Positions 5,460 to 5,796 of a stretch of 5,796 nt of DNA are shown here, piece after piece. Source of the stretch: Clostridia bacterium (lineage in GTDB: Bacteria > Bacillota > Clostridia > Oscillospirales > QAMX01). The notes beneath the pieces are model-generated. The model was not told the DNA's origin. It worked only from the letters and a program-made list of their open reading frames with translations, and made no database searches. The first letter of the stretch is position 1. Each line of letters opens with the position of its first letter. The translations under genes were made by a program, and so were the position numbers. The DNA lies in contig JAKSPX010000109.1 in the NCBI GenBank assembly GCA_024404415.1, positions 1 to 5,796 on the forward strand, in the 5' to 3' direction.

Positions 5460-5796
5460 AATGCGCTGTTTACGGACCGCACGGACACTTCGGCTACATA
5501 AAGGACGCTAAGGCATGCGATCCTTCCATCGAAGTGGTCGGAGTCGCGGGCGCGGAGGAAGATAACGTCTCCGCGTTGGAAGCGGCCTTCCCGGGTGCGA
5601 AAAGATACGATACGCTTGAAGAACTGATCGAAAAGACGGAGTGCGACGGTTTGGGCGTCACCCCGGCCTTATACCCCGCGTCTGCGGCATCGATCTATCC
5701 CATGGAGAAGGGCGTCGACGTCTTTTCGGATAAGCCGCTCGCTCTGAATGAAAAAGACCTCAATGCGCTCATCGAGACGTGGAAAAAAACGGGAAG
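5456..5796 (+). CDS. Partial CDS: second Gfo/Idh/MocA-family oxidoreductase, N-terminal 113 residues
   Basis: The ATG at 5456 overlaps the preceding stop (ATGA), so the two genes are almost certainly translationally coupled; the nearest Shine-Dalgarno, AAGAAGG (5437-5443), is 12 bases away. The frame stays open for 113 codons to the window end. It begins MKCAVYGPHGHFGYIKDAKA. The Gly-rich turn G7-P-H-G10-H-F-G13 follows the first strand, as in a Rossmann fold, although the spacing is not the usual GxGxxG. GLGVTPALYPASA (66-78) matches the strand-four region and DVFSDKPLALNE (88-99) matches the family's EKP motif, with Asp92 in place of Glu and the key Lys93 retained. It diverges clearly from the gene before it, so it is not a recent duplicate. 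Its catalytic domain lies outside the window and its substrate is unknown; joint action with the first enzyme on one pathway is likely from the overlap. Confidence 0.8.
   Translation, partial: MKCAVYGPHGHFGYIKDAKACDPSIEVVGVAGAEEDNVSALEAAFPGAKRYDTLEELIEKTECDGLGVTPALYPASAASIYPMEKGVDVFSDKPLALNEKDLNALIETWKKTG

Overview
The window looks like chromosomal DNA from a low-GC-lineage Gram-positive anaerobe of the Clostridia, probably a gut-type relative of the Oscillospiraceae or Christensenellaceae with G+C-rich third codon positions. This rests on strong AGGAGG-like ribosome binding sites, frequent TTG starts, a DgkB-type diacylglycerol kinase and a TrmH-family methyltransferase of the kind common in Clostridia. 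The lineage is an inference; no marker gene such as rRNA is present.

Layout. Positions 1-243 hold the first 81 codons of a minus-strand gene cut by the window edge, probably a protein related to the E2 acyltransferase / chloramphenicol acetyltransferase fold. Its promoter (276-304) lies inside an inverted repeat that looks like an operator (278-313). Facing away from it, a second promoter (354-382) drives a plus-strand series: a TrmH/SpoU-family RNA 2'-O-methyltransferase (417-1133), a DgkB/YegS-type lipid kinase (1232-2119), a HAD-family phosphatase (2137-2757) and a 12-helix MFS transporter (2800-4005). The last three are closely spaced and probably co-transcribed. No clear intrinsic terminator separates the first gene from them.

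The 308-base gap at 4006-4313 carries no gene. It holds one complete and one half copy of a small palindromic dispersed repeat with TGTCATT...AATGACA ends. The hairpin core of one copy is the exact reverse complement of the other. After it come two consecutive Gfo/Idh/MocA-family NAD(P)-dependent oxidoreductases (4314-5459, and 5456 to the window end) overlapping by ATGA, surely one translationally coupled unit and probably acting on related sugar or cyclitol substrates. The MFS protein resembles sugar/nucleoside proton symporters and could supply the substrate, but the repeat region between them makes that link only a suggestion.

I see no phage, CRISPR, tRNA, rRNA or insertion-sequence gene and no evidence of a new multi-gene system. 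The most unusual features are the repeat pair with an inverted core, the operator-like palindrome over the divergent promoter, and several departures from family signature motifs in the kinase and the phosphatase.
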